A stretch of 64,000 nucleotides of DNA from Enoplosus armatus (GCF_043641665.1 NC_092192.1:20566978-20630977); one strand, 5' to 3'. Shown: positions 14,380 to 27,818, numbered from the stretch's first letter. The notes: a model not told the origin generated them from the letters alone. Program-made: numbers and translations.

Positions 14380-14720
14380 GTGTTTATTAACACACAGCTT
14401 CTTATGCAGCATCATCATTAAATTACATTTATTGCCTATTTCTCTGAAGCCGATGAGTATATACGTACAGAGGAAGCATATGGTTTAATCAGGCTTTATA
14501 TTTCCTTTTTGTTTCAATAGAACAATATGCTAATTAGATGTTATGTCATCTGATTGCATTCATTATACTTCCACAGATGATCTTTCTTCAGAAACCCCTG
14601 CTGTGTTAACAATTGAATTGATTGCATTTAATCAGAGCACTTCTGAATTAATTATGGAAACAGAGAATGTCACATCACTTGTAATTAAACAGTCGATAGC
14701 TTGTTGACTAAGTGAAAGTG
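14380..14720. promoter_or_regulatory. Candidate conserved non-coding element (homeodomain-rich)
   Basis: AT-rich, non-repetitive block with many homeodomain-type cores: attaaattaca, gctaattaga, acaattgaattgattg, gaattaattatgg and gtaattaaac, interspersed with TGATTG and TTAATC words. This resembles the deeply conserved enhancers in AUTS2 introns. No conservation data were available. Confidence 0.35.
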
Positions 14721-15369
14721 ATAGCAATGCTTATTTTACTCATTATACTAGTATGTGGAATAGTCAAGTACATCAGTGCTTCTCAGTAGGTCGTGTGTGC
14801 AGAGAAAGTCCATTGTCAGTCTGCTTTTTCTGCTCTTGAAAGCAGTGAGTTTTATTGAAGCCACAATATGGGTTCTGTCAGCTGTTGCACAGTGGTTCCA
14901 TCTTTTTTAAAGAGCAGAAGTCTTTGATTCTTTCATTTGTGCAACCCGCTATTCCCATTTAGTGACATGCATGGTGTTCCCAGTTAAAGACTGTGGCCCT
15001 CATTAGTTTATTATTCAAACTTTTGATTCACTGGATGTCTTTACTCTCAAGTTGACTAACATATTGTATTCGTCAATATAGAAACAATACACACATATTT
15101 TCACTGAAAAAAACAAACAAATATAGTTCTTCTTATTTAAGTCCACATACAATTAGATTTAGATTACATTACATGCTAAAAAAAAAAGGTTAACAGCAGC
15201 ACAGACTGCAATAAAGATGACGTTAAAAAATACTTATTTGCATTTAAAATTGCAATATCTGACTAAATATGTATTAAACACAAATATTGACAATCAACAG
15301 TAACTCAATACAAAATGTGTTGCTATTACACCTCTGCAAGGTTACAGCCTCAGAGGAAGAGCTGCTGGG

Positions 15370-15560
15370 AGCACCTTGATAGTGAAATGGTTACAACGCA
15401 TGGCCGCATGGTTGCAACCATCGCTGGTTCAATTCTAGCTGGCGACCTTTGTTGCATATCATACCTCCTTCTCTCCCCCCATTTCCTGTCTGCCTCTACC
15501 TGTCACTATCCAATAAAGGCAAGAAACGCCAAACAAATAACTTTAAAAACAAAGAGTAAG
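15370..15560 (+). mobile_element. tRNA-derived SINE, degenerate
   Basis: Has RNA polymerase III promoter boxes in tRNA order. The A box TAGTGAAATGG at 15380-15390 matches TRGYNNARNGG fully. The B box GGTTCAATTCT at 15426-15436 matches GGTTCGANTCC at most positions. After the B box comes the body (gcgacctttgttgcatatc, then CT-rich, then cctgtctgcctctacctgtc) and a tail with caataaaggcaagaaacgcc and A-rich sequence. I know this body from many spiny-rayed fish introns. No target-site duplication was confirmed. Confidence 0.75.
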
Positions 15561-15889
15561 GGCGGCCTTGAAAGCACAGTTCAGGGCAAATGAGTCCCGG
15601 AACGATGTGTAATCACATATTAATAGTTTTTTTTTGTTGTTTTTTTTAAAACATCTAGTCTAAACATAAATGGTTGTGTCCTTGGCGTCTTGGTGGATCA
15701 GTATCTGGGGAGGATGGTCCAAGTACTGTGTGCCCAGTGTTATAAGTATGTGTTTCCTGATTGCCATGCCAGGGGCGCACTGTGGGGACACTGCTGGTGT
15801 ATCCCTTTAAGAAACCTCCATGGGTATAAGGGTGGGGAGAGAAGAGCCTCATCATCATCATCATGCAGGAGTCATCTGGGTAGTCTCTC

Positions 15890-16060
15890 CTCCCTCTCTA
15901 CTGCATTATCATAAAAAGTGATTTAGGACTGATTGATGCAAATGGCCCTCTGTTCTTTTCTATCATTAACGGGCCCTTCGCCGTGGCCACAGGCGGTGAT
16001 TAAAGCTGTCATTTCCAGCTACTCATTAAAGGAGTGCGCCGGGCCATGGGAGGGATTCAG
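15890..16060. promoter_or_regulatory. Candidate conserved non-coding element
   Basis: Unique AT/GC-mixed block with tgcattatcataaaaag, gattgatgcaaat (POU-like), cattaacggg, gtgattaaagctg and actcattaaagg, just left of a GGGA tract. Confidence 0.3.
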
Positions 16061-16072
16061 AGAGGGCTGGAG

Positions 16073-16106
16073 AGGGAGGGAGGGAGGGAGGGAGGGAAGG
16101 AGGGAG
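16073..16106. repeat. (GGGA)n tract
   Basis: Purine-rich tetranucleotide run (gagggagggagggagggagg), slightly interrupted by gaagg. Confidence 0.9.
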
Positions 16107-17439
16107 ACAGACTAAAGGAGGAGGAGGAATGGGGCCTTTTTCTTCCTGAAGGAGTGCTGTCTAGTGAAACTACCTTTCTAAAAAAAAAAAGAAAAAAATG
16201 TTTTCATAATTGTTGTATTCCCCCAAGTCTGGCTTAGACAGAGGAAAAATCTGTGGTCAAAATCCATTATAATAGCATCTTTTATGACTCCCCAAATGCT
16301 TTTTTAGTTTAGGCTGCCAGTGGGGTTGCTTATGAAAAAAAGCAAGCAATAATAAGCGACAGATGGGTTCAAATCGAAGTCACTTCACAGTTTGTATTAA
16401 TTTTCACATTTTGTGTAGAACTAGGAAAAAGTTATGACACACACAGACAGTAAAAAAAAATCAATACAAGTGTTTTATATTTCTGTCTTGCTGCTGGCTA
16501 TAAATCACAAACAATGCTCACAAAGAAAGTGAAACTCTTGACAAAACAAGCACAACAGCTCCAGATACTGAAGTATGTCTGCAGCCGCCCCATGACTCCT
16601 GGCAAAGACATTACTCTGTGCGGCTCGCACATACACTTGAACATGAATGTGAGTGTGTTTGTGTGCTACTTGCCGATAGGAACCTTATCTACTCTAATGG
16701 GGGGGTTCTTGGCTGTGAGGCAGTGAGATGTGAAGCTCCAGCTGAGCTCTCCTCTGCAGGGGCCTGCAATACCACCGTGTCCTGGGGACCTGCGCTAATG
16801 GCCTGGGGAGCCCTTACTGCTATTGTGCCAGCAGGCCTACACCCCCATGCACATACAAAACCCCAAGCCCCCCCCCCCACATCTCCTTAATCTTTCAGTA
16901 CGATTCAGTCTCCCTCAGATCAGACGCTGGGATTCTGGTCAGGGGGTTTATAGCAATAGGATTGGGACGAGGGGGGGAGGGGTCGGTAAAGACAACGAGA
17001 GGAGGAAGAGATGTTTTCTTAGTGGCGAGACACCAGGGTACTAAACTCCAATCAGAGAGGTCCATCGATCGACATAATTCTGTAGCAAAGTTTTCCTGGC
17101 CCCAGATGTGATACCCTCTCCAGAGCCCACCACGCTGTACATCAGTGTACAGGGAAATACTAGTGAAGGGTAGTCCCTCCTTCTAGCTGCTGGTTCATCT
17201 CCCACTGCATTCCCACATATACTGCCAATGTTCTCACTGCACTAGCATTATCCTATGCTCAAGTGGAGAAAATGGATCGCTGATACATCCTCTTTGATGG
17301 GGACAAACTATCAAAGTGAGTGTCACACTGTGGGACTGCTTACCTTTGACATCTCCCTTGTGTGTCCAGTGAACGTAGCTCACTTTTATTTATATCAGGA
17401 CTGAGTGGATGAGTGAGTCAGTATTGTGCAGGGGGCCTT

Positions 17440-17600
17440 GCAGGCTAACAGTGCGGCTCTCATGTGCAGCTCTCTTGTGAGATACATTAGTAGCAATTAG
17501 TCGCCAGATAAAAGCCCATTAATTACTTGCCAAAGGCAAACAAGTACAATTATTTAAGGGGAAATTGCAGGTAATGTAAAGCCTATCTGCTGACTTAGTT
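17440..17600. promoter_or_regulatory. Candidate conserved non-coding element
   Basis: Compact block with gcaattagtcgcc, cagataaaag, cattaattacttg and acaattatttaagg, i.e. homeodomain and GATA-type cores in unique sequence. Confidence 0.3.
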
Positions 17601-20184
17601 GTCGTGCACATGTTGGCTTCTTTTTCGCTGACATCTTGCTCATTGACAATTGATTACAAAGCACAGACTACAGCTCTGTTAGTTTTCTTGCCCTGTAGAG
17701 TGTTTTTGAGAATCACGTTTTATATCGAGGTTATATGGATGTACTGTACCTGTAATGAGCCAAGTTCAACCCTCAGAGAAAATTAGCCATGTTCAAAGAC
17801 ATAAAAGCCCATACAATGCTAAATTGTGAAAAAATTACAGTCCTTTGGAGTAATGCAATCTCCTACCTTGGTTTATTGCCCATTAAATCAAACTTTATTT
17901 TTATGTAAAACGGTACCATAATTGCCTTTTTAAGAGCAATGTGTAGGCACACATGCATCTGTGAAGGAAAACCACACCAGCATTGTCTATTGGGGGCCTA
18001 ATGGTGCAATTAATTTTGTTCCGTCTGTTCTCTAGACTTTTAAGGAAAATGGATTTTTTTTTCGCTCCCCACTTGCTCTCTAAACTGGTTTTAATGAAGA
18101 AGATAAAGTGGTTCCTTGGGTGTCTCATAGGCTCCCAGCAGTCAGTTCATTTGACATTATTCTAGTGCAGCTGAATGGAGCAAGCAGCCTCCTCCTTGGC
18201 TCCATGTTGACAAGCCAGCAGCTCCCTCCTAGGGCTGCTGTAATGAGGAACTATCTCCCTCCCAGGATTAGGACCTATACAGTGTAGGGGCCATTACACA
18301 GTCAGCATTGGTAAAAGAGGAAATGGAAGGACAGAGATAGGCACCCATCCTCCATTTGCAGCCTTAACCCCACCTTAACATGGATTATGTCATATGTCAA
18401 GTCATGCCACACTGCTGTTCCAACCTTATCTGCAGTGGGCTTAAGCTCTCTAGGTGCCCAGACAGCTGACAGTGGCATTATTACTCTCTAGAATATGCCT
18501 GCAGGGCCCACCTCTCCAGGGAGGCTCTCCCTGCAGACTGTGGTGCCGGCTGAGGGGAGGGGCTGACAGGGTCTTTATGACTAGACACTCTCCCTAAGGA
18601 CCACTCAGGAATAAATTAGCATGGCCACAACCCTTCTGGCATAATGTGTTTGGACATGAGGGAGGCGGCCCCACCCTTATCCCTCCCAGAGGACAAGTAT
18701 ACTCAGTGCTCAACCTTTGCCTTTGTTGAGTATTAAAATACATGATTGCACCTCCGGGGCATGCACAAAATCTGTCCTTTGTGTGTGTTCATCTTGCCAT
18801 CCACCCAGTAATCACAGATCATAAACTCTGCAGCTGAACCATTCCAAAGCCAGATATTGTTTGTAAGTTAATAAACATACTAGTTGATCTTGTAAAAGTA
18901 GTTTTTATTGTCTCCAGAGCCATTGTCCTCCTGTTTGTTTGCTGGCTGAATGTGATCCAAGGGAGAAAGGGAGGAATGGAGCATGAGAGCAAGAAGGAGA
19001 TGGCTTAGTGTAAGACGTTAAATCCCCAGCTACAACACATAGCCCTCAGGTGGTGCAGCTTCTTAACCTCAGCCTGCTTAGTCTGATAAGAATGTTTCTT
19101 TGTTGTTGGCTGGAGAGTAATGCAGACTAGCTAAAGGCTATTAAACCAAGCTTTGCCTGAGTGTTGTTGATCAGTAGATTTCATCATCCTGTTGTGTATT
19201 CAGGACAGAAACAACATCTCGTATGGCTACACAGGATGAATCATGTTCAGCAATCAAACAAACTTATCAACAGATATTTTTGTTTGTGCAGTTTCATGCC
19301 TGTCTTCATACCTAAAGGTACGTCAAAGTCCATCGATACAAATCCCCTCCCAGGATGACACTGTCTGTGACCTCCACCGTATATTAAAGAAACTGTTTCA
19401 CAGGAATTTGCCACAGCCTGTTCCAGCTGTTTTTATGTAAGTCAAACTCCCAGCTGCCAATGATTACTGCTGTGGACCGTGCCCGGAGCTTCGCCGACAG
19501 TCCCCTTTTGATTAGCAATTATCCTGAAAAAAGGCGAGGGGAAACTCAGACGCTCAGGAGAACATGGTTCCAACCTGTTTTTCCATTGAGTGCAGTTCTG
19601 TCAGGGCAGGCAAAGGTTGCTGTGGTTCACTGGGGTCCACAGCACCACTTGGCTTTGATTCTCCCATGCCGCCCAGATGTTGGGATCTGGCTCCGCACTG
19701 TTCCATATGGTTCCACTTACTCTCCGGGGGAGGAAAATAAATGGTTTGTTTTTCTATTGTGGTCTGACTCATTACGCACTTATAAAACCGGCTTTTGAAG
19801 ATTAGAAACTTGTGCCTGCGTTGAGCCAGATATAAGCTGGCATGTTAGCATGGAATGTGTGGCTTTTCCTTTTAAGCTCTCAGTATTTTCCTGAGTTCAG
19901 TTTTATACAAACAGGAACACAGATTAGTACCGGTGTAGTACATCATCTATTCATTTTGGTTGTATTTTTAGCTGTGTCTGGTTTGCTTTGTGTGTACAAA
20001 ACCTTGGGACATGGATTCACTAAACCTAAGAATATTTCAACGCCTGCAGCTTATATCCTTTGCCACATAAGTTCTTCAAACCACTTCTATAAATAGACTG
20101 GGGTTGAAAGAGCAATGAATAATGACTGACCAATCTCTGCTGAGGGATGTGATGACCTAGCCTAGCTTTAAAAGCTACAGTAGG

Positions 20185-20485
20185 TCAACAAGTAGTCTTG
20201 CACAGCCAGACATATCTCCACACTTTGGAAAAAGGTCTGGCTCAACCCATTATAATTCTGGGATAGGGGGAAAAAAGCGCTCTTGTTTTCTTGTTGGCTT
20301 GTTTGTATTTCTTTGAACCAATCACAATCGTCGTGGGTGGCACTAAGCCCAGGATGCAGCAATGGTGCCCTTGCAAAACGGTAACACGCAGATAGCAGAA
20401 GGGAAGGAGAATAGAGAAGACTGAAATAGTCGGGCAATGGCACGCTTATCCCAACAGCCTACGTCGGTGAGCCAGACTAGTCAAC
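20185..20485. mobile_element. Old interspersed repeat, probably a non-autonomous DNA element
   Basis: The segment from tagtcttgcacagccagac to gagccagactagtcaac resembles a dispersed fish repeat known to me by its core (aaccaatcacaatcgtcgtg). It contains an inverted 9-mer, gtctggctc at 20235-20243 and gagccagac at 20469-20477, which would suit terminal or subterminal inverted repeats. It has no coding capacity. The class assignment is inference. Confidence 0.45.
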
Positions 20486-22453
20486 AAGCTATCAGTTTAT
20501 AAGAAATATATATTTTAGATGCTGAATGCTGATATAAATTTATGGATTTAGATATCAGATTCAAAAATATTTCTGCCTCCTCCTTTTACCATTTCCATTT
20601 CAAATATTGATCTACAAGATTAGATCTCGAACTTCTGGAAGCACATCCGACCTTGGCATGCTCAATTGACCCCCGTGACCCCCACCCAGTCTTGTCTCCT
20701 GCTGGCTCAGTGAAGGAATTTCCATCTCCATGTTTTCCCTCCAAGCTGCTGCTTTCAACTTCTTTTGACTGACAACAACTTTGTTTTGCTCTCCGGTGCG
20801 CCTGCCCTTCCACAATAACTCGATCCATGCTCCCACAGTTCTTCTGAGCACTTAGGGAAGTGTTAGTTCTGTGGGGTAGCAGGTGTTCCCAGCCCCGTCT
20901 GCCCTGACCTTTCAAGGGTTAGTCGTCTGTCAGTGGGTGTCAGGCCTGTAAGTAAGACTCAGGTCACCCTTCTATCCGAGAGGTCACACACCATGGACAC
21001 TATGAAAGGAAGAGAAGGGCTAGAGAGAGGGGGACTAGATTGACTAGATAAGCCCTCCCCTCAGACACAGACCCTCTTCAGATTTCTTACCTTGGATTTT
21101 TTTTCAGTTCTTGAACAATGAGAGCACATCTGGCAGTTTTGTCACAGTTGTCCTTCACTCTTGAAAGACATCGCCTGGGAGAAAAACAGGAGCGAGGCAG
21201 CCAGTGTTATTCTTTACTTAGTTTGGCTGCTCTCAAAAAAAAAAAGAGTCTCTGGAATGTGGATATTTCCTGGAGTACGGCTGGAGGCAATGTTGTGTGG
21301 ATCAATATAACATTACATTGGCACAATCATCGGGGTGTTTTAAAGTGACATTTAATGGAATCTGGACAATGTCATCGATTAGTTTGTCATGACTCCGGCA
21401 TTAGATACAAATGACAAAACAGTAGGGTGTCATTTTTAACTCTATAAAATCTATTATTTTTAGACACCTCTTCTTTGATAGACTCCTTTCAGCCAAATTG
21501 ACAACTCCTCTTTCAAATTAGAGCACCTTGTCAAAAGCACAGAGAGGAGAATAGATGTAGCCTATCTTCATTAAACGTTCTTTAATTGGCTTTGTAAGGA
21601 ATAATCTCCCCATCTCTCTGAGCTCCTTGGTTGGCAGACAGGCTGCATAACAGCACCGCTCATCTGTCAAAACGTCAGCCGGATCTCAAAAATGAAAGCG
21701 ACACATGCCAGCAAGTTGTTAGACACTGTGTACAAACACTCCAGATCACACTCCAGTAGAAAGGCCTGTCATAAGCCTGTTTCAAGGAAATTAGATTTTA
21801 GGTAAACACAACCGTCGTGTTCTTTGGAAAAGTTTTTTTTTTTCTTCTTTTTCTTGGCTTGTAATCTTTAAAGGACCCTGAGCTCTGAATATAGGGACGT
21901 TTCCTTTCATCACATGGCTTATCTGCTATTGTTGGTGAAACAGTGACAGTATCTGCAAATTTTGAAGGCCCTGGAGCACCTGTGTTGTCAAACTGAAAAG
22001 TAGGAAGCAGAATTGCTGCCCACCTGCGTAGCTCAAACAGCGCTCCAGGGTCTCGCCTTGATGTGTGATAGAAGTGAGGAACCATAGAAACAAACAAAAC
22101 ATACAGTGTGCCCTCTTCTGATTAGCAGACAGCGGCATGATCTTCCATGTCCTTCACTGAGGCTTCATGCAATGACAAGCGCACACTTAGGCCCCAGTAA
22201 AATAACAATGAGCGACTTGCCAGCTTGTCAGTCTATTTGCTCCATTTCCTGTCTCACGGTATTCTCTGTCTCTCTAGGCCGCATGGTATCCTGAAGCTAA
22301 TAGACTGTACAGGTCTCAATTGAAAATGTGAATGTGCCCACCAGAATGTGTAACCTTGTTCGCTCTAGGTATTTAACATGGGACATCTGAAGGCGATGGC
22401 TTGACCGAGGCATGTCAGGGACAAATGAAAAGCTATTACTGGAGACATGCCTT

Positions 22454-22455
<2 letters not shown>

Positions 22456-22488
<33 letters not shown>
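22456..22488. repeat. (TG)n microsatellite
   Basis: Perfect TG run followed by a short atatatg step and a second short TG run at 22507-22517. Confidence 0.95.
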
Positions 22489-22497
<9 letters not shown>

Positions 22498-23871
22498 TTC
22501 GTGCATATGTGTGTGTGCCTCCCAGCCATCCCTCCAACTCCCTCAATTTCCAGCCAGTGCATCAGTCCAAGCAGGAGTGACATGCGTTGGCATTCTTTGT
22601 TTATCTACTCCAGGGCCACGCTCTTCATGTCTCTTTGTGTCGCTGTCACCGGAGCAGTAAGCACTGGAGGAGGGATGGAAACACGGTAATAACAGTGGAG
22701 ATGTGTTTGTTTGTCAAGACAGCTCTGGCTCTCCAGGCGAGAGCATTGCTGGATTCATGAAACATGACAGCTGTTTAGATAGGGAAGAAAATAGAGAATC
22801 AGCCTTCAACATCACTCCTAAAGAACCTGGCACTTAATAGTCTATAGACTTTGTTATGCCATTTCAGTGTAAAATGTATATGCCATTATACTGTGCACTT
22901 ACACAGTAAACTCTTGACTATGACAAGGCGTTGCCGGTTATGCCTCCACACCAGCGATAGCCATGTTGACCTTTGACAACATTGTGCCTTGGACGACACA
23001 ATGAGAAATTCTAGTTTTACAGAAGAAAAGAAGAAATCAGGTTTTTTGTTGTCACTATTAGCATTAGCTGGCATTAGCATTTTATAGGATATATTTTTTT
23101 GTGTATTTTAATAGAAAGGGTATAGAGAAATAGTTGAGATGACTCATTTTAACGTGAAATAATAGAGGGGAATGAGACAGAAGGAAGTTTTGCCTGATTC
23201 TGGATGTATGTTGTAGGAAAGCAGACCACCTCTCCTGGCACAATGTTGCAGACACCATCAGCCGTGAATGGGCGTGTCAACTAATGGATTTGTGTTAATG
23301 CATAAACGCAAGAATAATCCATCAAGCACTCAGACTCATGAGGCCCCTGTATGCTTGGTCATGTGAATGTGGCCTGGCTTTCCAAATGACATTACACATG
23401 GCCGTGTATGTCTGTGCCGTTTCCGGTGGAGGAGAGCTCCAAAGCTCTCTACATACACACAGGGGGGAGAGAGGCCACACCAGGCACTTTGCTTTTAATG
23501 AGGATAGCACTGAGCACATGCGTTCCCCTGTCATTGCACTAAAGAGCTTGATTGCAGATGCCGGCGCTTCCGATGACAAAAACGACATCTGTGAACATCT
23601 GTTTTGGAAATTGAAGCTGGCCTTGGAACGGAACATTGACTTTGTTTTCCGTCTTCGTGGACCAATTAGGGCTAACAGATTTACACAGCCGGATCAATCT
23701 GAAAACAATAACGGCATCGCTGTTATTCCTCTCGTTTGATAGCAGTGTGGCTCCATTGTGCCCATTAGCATTACAGAACAGCAAGCCCCATGACCTCCAC
23801 AACGTCTTCGCTCCATCTCATATACATCCCTGGAGATGCTTTTTCCTTTAATCTAGAGAACACACAAGGCC

Positions 23872-23873
<2 letters not shown>

Positions 23874-23907
<34 letters not shown>
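23874..23907. repeat. (TG)17 microsatellite
   Basis: Perfect TG run, preceded by gccgcg and followed by a C-rich stretch. Confidence 0.95.
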
Positions 23908-23909
<2 letters not shown>

Positions 23910-24479
23910 CCCCCCCTTGCTTCCTCCTCTCCGGCATCCTTGCTACAGTTAATTAACAGTTATTAGTGTTAGCGCAGAGCACCGGATAAGATGTCACAAA
24001 TCATCAAGTCTCTAGGTGCAGTTCCAGCAATTAAGAGCTCTGTCGCACCTTCCCTCTCCACAGTCATTTGGTACGCATCCAGGTTCCTTTTTAGACCTGA
24101 AAGCACTAATCAAATCATTTCTGCTCAGAGATTTTGTCATCATTATTTCAAGCCCTAACAACACGAGACTCCCAACTCAGCATATCCCCCAGCCCCAACT
24201 TCTGTCTGCAAAATAATGCAAGGCTACACTATCCTCAGTGCGGTTAATAGTGAATAATAACTTGAAATACTGTGTTTTTCCTTCCTGAAAGCAAAGATTT
24301 ATGCCCAGCAGGCTTTTCTTTGCCTAGAGATATAGATGCACAGCTAGAATATAGTGCCTAGTCAAGTGCCTGCATGTAAGTGTTAGGAGAGGATGTGTGA
24401 AAGTTGGCAAGAGGTAGAGCATCAGATTAGCAGTGTTTAGTTGCTGATTTTAATGCAGGCTGTGACTTCTCTGCTCCGA

Positions 24480-24870
24480 TCAATTTGTCATCCCTCTAAA
24501 TGGAAACTTAATTGCATCCGTCTGAAGTAAAGGGACCTTGAGCTGTGCTTCTTGTTGTTTTCACCAACCAGCCCTTGCCTGGGCTTTTATTTATTTGCCA
24601 TTTCTTTTCTGGCTGATATAAGCTTTTGCCTTTCAAGGCTCTCGGCCCAGAAGTGTAGTGCAGTGGAGTGGTGCTCAACGGTTCAGGTTCATTCAACGAG
24701 GGAATCCTGTTGAAAGAACTGCAGTCGCTTGATAACTTTGATTTATTAGAATTATTACCACCGCTCTTCAGGACTGGAAGATTCAAGCTATTAAAACAAT
24801 TGTGTTACAATTGACAGCCTTGATTAAACCCTGTTGTTTTTAGTTTTAATTAAGAGGATTTCGGAGGAGA
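24480..24870. promoter_or_regulatory. Candidate conserved non-coding element
   Basis: Low-repeat sequence with clustered TF-like words (acttaattgcat, ttgataactttgatttatta, attaaaacaattg, tgattaaacc, ttttaattaag). These include POU/homeodomain-type and TCF/LEF-type (ctttgat) cores. Inferred only from texture. Confidence 0.3.
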
Positions 24871-27818
24871 CTGTCCAACGTCTGCATGTTGTGTGTTGTG
24901 TTGAATTCACCTAACTCAGCACCTGAGACAGGATGTTCATGTACCACGTTAACACATGGACGAAGCAGTTCAAAAGGCTGTGTTGTTGCTTCAGCATATT
25001 GACATAGTGCTATGATCATTGCATATGAACCCCTCTACTTATGCTTATGTATAGAGGTTATATGTGTGACGCCTGTTCACCTGCTCTGCTTTTATTTATT
25101 TTATTTGTCTAATTTATTGTAAAATTAGACAACACAACGGTGCAGTCATGAAATAACATTTTTTATTCACAGTGTTTCCGAACCATTGCCATAGTCGTAC
25201 GGGTTTATAGGCCTGTTTATTGAATGCCTTTAAAGTACCCTTTTTGTACTTCTGCACACAGCTTCTGGTGGCAGCACATGTATAATTCATTTTAGTTTAA
25301 TTGCATAGTGGTAAAACATAGAGTCAAAGTGATAAAAAGAAATAGTGTGATAAAAAAAAATATGATGAGGAAAAAAACCCCACAGAAGCTATGCAATTTG
25401 TTAATTTGTGCAGATGAGTTCATCCCAGGGGGAATTTATAAACATCTCATCCCAAAACAAAACAAAACGAAGCAAAGAAATAAGAAAGAAACAATAAAAT
25501 CAAGGTGATGAGCTAAGAAAACTGATTTGCATAATTGAATTAGACAGAAGACAACAGAAATATTGTGGGAAGCTGTTCGACAGTATGAGTCTGTAAAATG
25601 ACAAAAGGAATGGAAACAAAATATAATCACCAAACACCCTGATGCTGGAAGTGTAATTATAGGGTAGGTTAGTATGATGAATTTAGTACTGTAAGCATGT
25701 CAACTATACAGCTTCATTATGATCCAAAAGCATGATAGGGCTTTTTCATAGCAGACATTTTGACTTGTTACAGCAGGAAAATGATGGGTATGGGTAAGTC
25801 CAGCATGTATAATAACAGAACCGGGACAGTTAGCCACACCTGAGTTTGGCAAGCTCTGCATTAGAAAAGACTATCCCGGTCTCTGGTCATTCTATTTCTG
25901 CTATTTATATACCCTAACCCTTGATTAAAGTGACTTCTCCAACTTAACTTATCTAACTTAAAGTTTCTTCTTACATTAGGGTATTACACAAACACATTTA
26001 TTGTAATGAGTATGCGGCCGTTTGCTCCGTATTCACTGGGAGTTTGAGGTCAAACATTTGATTTAGTTTGGGGCACACTGCCAGCTTTGAACAACGCGGC
26101 GAGCATCCGTCTTGCTCTTCAATGTTCAAATTCCTCCTCCCCGGGGGCCGCTTCCTGTCAGGTGTCAGCAAAATAATCACAAGTTAACAGTTGTTAGAAA
26201 TGACACAGGAGCTGCCATCGATCAACCGTCATGAATCATCAGCTGAACAGAGACAGACAGACAGTGTGTTTCAGGAAGAAAGAGAGGAGCATAGGGTCAG
26301 TGCAGACAGGCTGCTGATGTGACTGGACTGGGCTGTTGTATCTACCTGGTTTTCATTAAAGCAGAAGATGAGATCAGGGAAGTGCGGGAAGCATCCGTCT
26401 TCAAGTTGTGTGTAAGTGTGTGTGTGTGTGGTTTCGTACTGTGTGCTTGTATTAGCAACAATGATAGCTATCACTGCTGAGAAGGGTGAAATCAGGCCTC
26501 GCAGCTCCTGAGGGGCATTATTATCCTGGAGTGATCTGGACTGAGGGGTCAGACTCCGACACACACACAAAATAAGCTTTTGGCATCCTAGCAATGAAAA
26601 ATGACACAATACTGGCTGTGTCCATACAAAATAAGGCTTTGTATTATAGATTGTGTATCTGTTATATAAACTATATACAAGGGATGTGCACAACAGCAGG
26701 AACACATTAGAACATAAAGCAGGCCGATACCAGGCTGGATCTGCGGTGAATGAAATGTGTTTTAAAGAATGACTTTGCCGAGTTATCACATCACCGACAA
26801 TTCAACCATTTCTTTGTCAAAAAAATGGTTGAATTCTGGCTTTGTTCACTTCCATATGCATTGTGTCCCATTGTGAGTTCAATGTTGCAACTCAAAGTTT
26901 GCATGCTCCACTCAGTAAGCATGCCAACAAACACTGATAATAGCTAATGATAATATTATATACATATTATGATAAACCATACAATATATCAATGGGTGCT
27001 ATACTGTTATATTCACTATAATATATTGTACAGTATCATTACTCTTGCCAAACTCAGTATGACAAAACCAACATTTTTTTATTTATGTATGCTAAGCACA
27101 CACTCTATACACACATTTATCAATATGTAGTATATTAACACTGAAACAAATGCTAAAATTAAGTCTACTTAAAAATGCCGGTATGAATATCATAATCACT
27201 TGATTTGAGCGTGGTGTTGATGAACACTATTGCTTGCCGGCTTTGCTCCATTAGTACAGAATAATATAGTGTGCGCACTTTTATCCCGGAAGCAAAAAAT
27301 TACTTAAAGGTATTGAGTTTGATTGCATTACTGTTAATGAAGGCATCATTGTTTTCACTTGTGTCTTTGAGTTGAACAGACTTAAATAACTCAATTACAT
27401 TTACATGACATACATTTAGCCTGGACCGCTCCCCCATATCAGCACTGCAGCACTTTCCTGTCTGGGCATGATCAGAGCCCGACAAAGAAAACAACCACCA
27501 TGTCCTCCTCACCATTTTTCACCCCGTCGGTGTGTATGTCACTAAAGGCGCCTTCACCTCAGCAGTGGATGAGTTGTCTGGACTAACCGAGTTGTCTGCG
27601 GTCAAAAACACCGCCGTTTTCTGTGTTTAACATATTTTCACCGTCACTGGATGAATATGGACCAGTTCGACCGCTGACTGCCATGAAGTTAAAGAGGCTT
27701 CTCCCTTCATCGTTTGTGGCATTCCACGAAATGATAAACGTAAAAGAAATGTAGCTTATCAAGCTTAGCCACTGTCAGCCCGTGCTTTGCAAAACTGGGC
27801 TCATTTTGAATTTTTTAG

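Larger units (their letters stand above)
12895..15360. other. Non-coding DNA with a (GT)15 tract and an enhancer-like block
   Basis: Contains the microsatellite at 13581-13610 and the homeodomain-motif block listed separately at 14380-14720. No exon recognised. Open frames near 12867 and 13968 are driven by T-rich low-complexity DNA. Confidence 0.6.
15570..20180. other. Non-coding DNA with several enhancer-like blocks
   Basis: Contains a short ATC run at 15848-15863, a (GGGA)n tract at 16073-16106 and AT-rich conserved-looking blocks at 15890-16060, 17440-17600 and 18170-18720. No coding exon recognised. Confidence 0.6.
20490..27480. other. Non-coding DNA, presumed intron
   Basis: Contains TG tracts at 22456-22488, 23874-23907 and about 26411-26431. 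Enhancer-like blocks occur at 21440-21720, 23560-24150 and 24480-24870. Very AT-rich DNA lies at 26940-27060 and A-rich low complexity at 25310-25500. No exon recognised; the 133-codon open frame at 23338-23739 is discussed separately and not called a gene. Confidence 0.6.

Noticed and set aside
26271..26789. 172-codon minus-strand frame
   Set aside because: It crosses CA-repeat DNA (HTHTYTQ), has no family motif and shows no exon boundaries; probably chance in low-stop DNA.
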